Assembly: GCA_000711775.1 (NCBI GenBank)
Contig: ARYC01000575.1
Coordinates: 62,001-126,000 of the forward strand
Length of the DNA: 64,000 nt
Direction: 5' to 3'
From: Oxytricha trifallax
Lineage: Eukaryota > Ciliophora > Spirotrichea > Sporadotrichida > Oxytrichidae
Both the position numbers and the translations under genes were made by a program. Below the pieces are notes generated by a model. The model ran no database searches and was not told the origin of the DNA. It was given only the letters and a program-made list of their open reading frames with translations. Position 1 is the stretch's first letter; each line of letters begins with the position of its first letter. Below are positions 60,090 to 64,000 of the stretch, piece after piece.

Positions 60090-62553
60090 ATGATAATATT
60101 ATAGACTGCTAGCTAATAAAGCAACAGATTATCTTTGCTAGTTTTGTCTATATTGATCAGTGCTTGCCTGGCTGTGGATGACTATTCTGCATTATACTAT
60201 TATATTTTTATATTGCATAAAGCTTTTGAGAATACTTATCACCCTGATTTACTATGCTTCTGCTTATCTTTTTTCATTTTCGATTAAAATATATCTTTTT
60301 ATATTTGGAATACCATAGTTTTTATTTATATATTTTTTATTTTGTTTTACATTCACCTTCCCAATTAAATTATTATTATAATTATGATGTTCAATAATTA
60401 TGAATATAAAATATTTGTACATAAACTTTACATTTATTTGGTCCTATAATTTTTTTCACATTTATCATTGATTTTAAAGAATTTAACTCCTCCAATATTT
60501 ATTATTTAAATTATTTTTAATTTTCTATTCAAATTAAAATTAATTAGTAAATTATTTTGAAAATCTTTTGATTTAATATTTCTTACATTTATTTGGTAAA
60601 TTTCCAATAATTTAATTCTTTTAGAAATTTTTTAATGCTTTTTTTATTTGCACTCTTTCTCAAATTAATGGGACGTCTTTAACAACTATAGTAAACTTTG
60701 ATACCGCCGCATTGACGGTCACAATTTTTATAAATATAATAGGTTATTATAATATTGATTTCTCCAACTGCAAGTTCCTTTTTAGGAACATACTAAAATT
60801 TAATAAAAGGTACAATTTTACAATTATAATGCAAAATTAAATGAAATTTATTAAACTAGTACTCCTTAACTGGTTCACTTGTGGACAACTTTATCTTGCA
60901 AACTAGCGTCGAGCTGTTTATCAAAATTTTGCCTGTTTGTGGGGCAGCAATAATTACACCAATAGATAGTTCTACTTACTCATATTATCTTGATAGTGGA
61001 GTTTCTCTACATCTATTCACACCAAATTGGCCCATTTCAAATTCAAGTTGTGGTACTGTTAGTTAGATAGATTTAAAAATGATAATTAATTTTGATAGGA
61101 AGAGCTTTAAATTTTACACCTTTGAAATTAATAGAAAAGTAAAATACATTTAGTTATTAAATAGTTAATGCTACAGATAACTCACCAGCAAATACAGGCA
61201 TAATCACATTAAGCGCCATTAATGAGGTCATTGTGAATACTTAGGACTTTGATAATTAAGGGACACATAATCTAAGTATTATTGCTAGCTCAAGTAATTC
61301 AAATGTAACTTAAGTTTTTGATATTTTTGAAGTGATCATTGGAAATTAATGCTACGCAGCTGCAATATCTGTACCTTTTACAATTCCCGCTTAAACTTAC
61401 ACTTTTGGGTAAGGAGAATCAAGAGTACCGTATGGAACAATGCTTATAGATAAATCTGTTTGTGGTGGGATAACCTATATAAAAATTTCTGTATATACTT
61501 TATTACTTAATGATATTCATTATATCCTTTTGGTGGACAATTTTTTTTCAATCTCTGATTTAACTTTGGATACAATCAATAAAGAAATTGTAATCGATAC
61601 TACTAATATTACCTTATAAGGTGTTAGAAATTGCTAATTAATTGGAACATCATTGTAAGGTGGAGTTTAAGAGTCAGCCAATTTTACTGTTACAATTATT
61701 GATCCATGTCTGACTGTAACTCTTAAAACCAGTCCTACAGCAACTTTTATAGAATCAGCAAGCTTAAACTTATACTAATTAGTCTCTCTACCTGTAGTAT
61801 ACTTTGATGACGTTATAAACTACATTTGTGATAGCAATTATATAAATTTAAATAAACTTTCACTTTGTGATATCGAGTATATAGTGACAGATTTAGGGTT
61901 ATTGTCGCTTCCTGCAGCTGTGTCTTATGAATCTGCTAATCATAGAATTTCAGTTAACGACACATTAAGTCAAGCTGCTTATTAGTAAACATTGAATGTA
62001 CAAGGTTTTATCAATAAACCCCTTGTAAAAAGGATTAGGTCTTTGATTGATAATAGGGTTCAATAGACACATATATTATTTAGATTTTATTGGGGTTTAA
62101 GTATAGGATTATGTTTAAATTTAAAGGCAAAGTAAAATTTAAGCGTCTTTTTATAAATATTCATTCAAACAGCACCTCAGTTAGCCAATTTATAAACTTA
62201 ATGCATCCAATCCATTTTTATAAACTATTCGATTTATGCTTTGCTTCATAGTTAATTTACGATATTTTACTTAGTAATTTCTCATATTTTCCCTTTAATC
62301 TTATCCTAGTCAAAATACTGCTAATAATATTGCTTGATATTTTTTAAATCTATAATTTCTCCTGATTGCCATATCACTTTAAAACTTTCTCTAGACAAAT
62401 ATGAACAAAAAGTAAGAGATATTAATTATAATTTGTTAGCTTTAAATAAAAATGATAAAATCTTTCATACATTTTATTTATTTAAGATAAAATGTAAACG
62501 GAATCGAACGAATAAGAATTTAAAATTAGAAAATATGTAATATTTAATAAAAG
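60090..62553 (+). CDS. Secreted cadherin-like surface protein
   Basis: ATG 60090 gives a signal peptide (LSLLVLSILISACLA, cleavage likely before VDDYSA). Later exons read TPIDSSTYSYYLDSG and, after a 53-bp GT-AG intron, RALNFTPLKLIEKQNTFSYQ then IVNATDNSPANTGIITLSAI, matching cadherin/CADG-type Ig-like repeats. The frame then stays open for over 450 codons under the ciliate code (QCYAAAISVPFTIPAQTYTF; VTDLGLLSLPAAVSYESANH) to TGA 62553, with many Cys, Thr and Ser and repeated beta-strand-like patterns. A hydrophobic stretch (TIFYLVISHIFPLIL, near 62270) could be a membrane anchor. The last 500 bp is AT-rich and could partly be intron. Exons at 60.2-60.85 kb (LTTIVNFDTAALTVTIFI) are unphased. 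Cell-surface adhesion or coat function is inferred from architecture. Confidence 0.65.
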
Positions 62554-63380
62554 AGTGAATTAGTAGTTATTTATATTTTTCATTAATAAATTGAAATAAA
62601 AAAATAAGAGGTATAAATAGATATAATATCATGATACAACTGAGACATTCACAATATTTTTCTTTGTTTTTTAAATGAATAATTCTTTAATTCTTTTTAA
62701 ATAAGCAAAGACTATCGGATATTAATAATTTTGTAATAGTCATTTGTACTTTTTCCAAATATGTGAGTGCGAGTGATTAGTATTTCTATGCTCAAGGTAA
62801 ATATAAAATATAAATTGAATGATAAACTTCAAATTTATTCATAGATAATATCTATAATTAAAATATAATTTTTTTTTAATAAAATATGGATATTGTTTAC
62901 CTATTTAAGATTCAAAGTGATAAGTAAAAGCCCAAGAAGAAGATAAATTTAGTTTAGAAATTTTATGTCATTTAAATTAATTTATCATTTTAATCTTTAA
63001 AGATTTAAATTTAAAATTTTACTAAAATATTTTCTTACAAATTATTTATTTGAAAATTAATCATTAAATAAATGGCGTCTAAACATTTTAAGAAGTCATT
63101 TAATTTTCCTAAGAAGTGTCCTTTTAATATAAGAAGGGAAAGTTTTTGATTTTATTATCCTTTTGTCTTATCTTCATTTAATATCCTAATATAGATTTAA
63201 TTGATAAAAAGATCCCCTCATTAAATTAGTTGAATATAATTTTGAAAATTCGATAAAGTTTTCTTTTATATATTTCTGTTTCAAGGTTGATCTCCCTATT
63301 TAGTAGTAAGATTTTAATAAACTTAGAATGGATATCAATAATTTTAAAATTCATTAACATTTCTAGAAAGAGGATGCAAG
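62554..63380. other. AT-rich intergenic stretch
   Basis: AT-rich with no clear coding frames; probably contains the promoter of the gene starting at 63381. Confidence 0.45.
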
Positions 63381-64000
63381 ATGGAGTCTATGAATGATGC
63401 AATGAAGAGAATTTAATCTCAAGATTTAATAGGAAAATTTCGAAGTAAAGAGGACCTCTATAGATATTTGGTATAGCAAGGTAAGTTCTTAATTAAGATT
63501 AATACATCCATTATAGTTGGACTCTTCTTGCCAACTTAGGAAGGAACTAAAATCTCATTCTTAAAAGCCTTACTGAGTGAAGAGAAAAAAGCTTTTAAGT
63601 CTAATGAAATTAGGATGATAGAGATACCTAACTACCCTGAAATTTCAGTAACAAACCTCTATGATGATGCTATGAGTGATCTGGACGTAGCTCTCTTCTT
63701 TCCATCAAAGCTACAGCTCTCTAATAAGTTGCCAGACAGAAACTTCTTCTTTGGTGTTCTTGGAACCAATAAAATTTTTATATAAATAAAATTAAAAAAG
63801 AAACTCATAAAAAACGCTTAATAATTTTTCGTTAAAAATGAAAAAGTAGAGCTTTAAAATGAATCTATAGTGTAAGGCTTTTGGCTTGCAAAATTTTTTA
63901 TTCTTCTAAAGTAAGATATAATTTTTACTAAAATAGTATGAGTAAATAAGAGACATTTTAATTATATCTAAAAAACAAGACAATTAATCTTAATATAGGA
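63381..64000 (+). CDS. Intron-containing gene, 5' part, unknown product
   Basis: ATG 63381 opens MNDAMKRIQSQDLIGKFRSK and EDLYRYLVQQ. A canonical 36-bp intron (GTAAGT...TATAG, 63481-63516) is followed in frame by GLFLPTQEGTKISFLKALLS, EIRMIEIPNYPEISVTNLYD and KLPDRNFFFGVLGTNK. With a second short GT-AG intron near 63911-63936 the frame remains open to the window end. TAA/TAG occur as Gln. Charged, globular character without membrane segments. I did not recognise the family with certainty; a link to an accessory protein of a ciliate transposon came to mind but I cannot support it. Confidence 0.65.

Overview
This window looks like germline (micronuclear) DNA of a ciliate, most likely a spirotrich of the Oxytricha/Stylonychia type. 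Three observations support this. (1) Recognisable proteins only read through if TAA and TAG mean glutamine and TGA alone stops. Examples are a Rep-type helicase, a histidine acid phosphatase, two enoyl-CoA hydratase/isomerase copies and an ion channel. Several expected protein ends (the PKL-stop ends of both crotonases) appear only under that code. (2) Besides short GT-AG introns of about 30-90 bp, crotonase copy B holds segments flanked by short direct repeats. Removing them restores the sister copy's reading frame, which is how internal eliminated sequences (IESs) with pointers behave. (3) Long very AT-rich stretches are filled with inverted-repeat elements.

Layout. 1-1192: intact Rep-like SF3 helicase gene on the minus strand, cut by the window start, with palindromic iteron-like motifs and a transposon-like terminus at about 1531. 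1.85-2.33 kb: a MITE with a 7-bp direct repeat. 4.3-5.5 kb: two adjoining minus-strand ORFs of unknown function. 6.9-8.3 kb and 14.7-17.9 kb: two elements whose ends resemble the Rep element's end, with decayed cargo. 8.3-28.3 kb: mostly empty AT-rich DNA with two GC-richer islands and two foldback elements. 28.3-45 kb is the gene-dense part. It holds a WD40 protein (-), a secreted histidine acid phosphatase (-), a large multi-exon TRP-like channel (+) carrying a frameshifted TCTP copy between its S3 and S4 segments, two tandem peroxisomal crotonases (-), and a small multi-exon gene (+). 45-50.6 kb: a 264-bp MITE, a 3.2-kb near-perfect palindrome, an (ATT)n microsatellite, and a foldback element that splits a decayed kinase gene and carries a second foldback at its exact centre. 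51.4-56.1 kb: a beta-propeller-like fragment (-) and a multi-pass membrane gene (+), with a foldback between them. 57.1-57.7 kb: another foldback. 58.3-62.6 kb: a short coding exon and a secreted cadherin-like surface protein (+). 63.4-64 kb: the 5' part of an intron-containing gene (+).

The housekeeping-type genes show no operon logic; each has its own orientation and introns. The coherent novelty is the set of elements sharing TATTG(C/A)TAAAA termini. One carries an apparently intact SF3 helicase in ciliate code, and two relatives in the same window carry decayed, different cargo. Exon boundaries were derived by hand and many are approximate; no searches were run.
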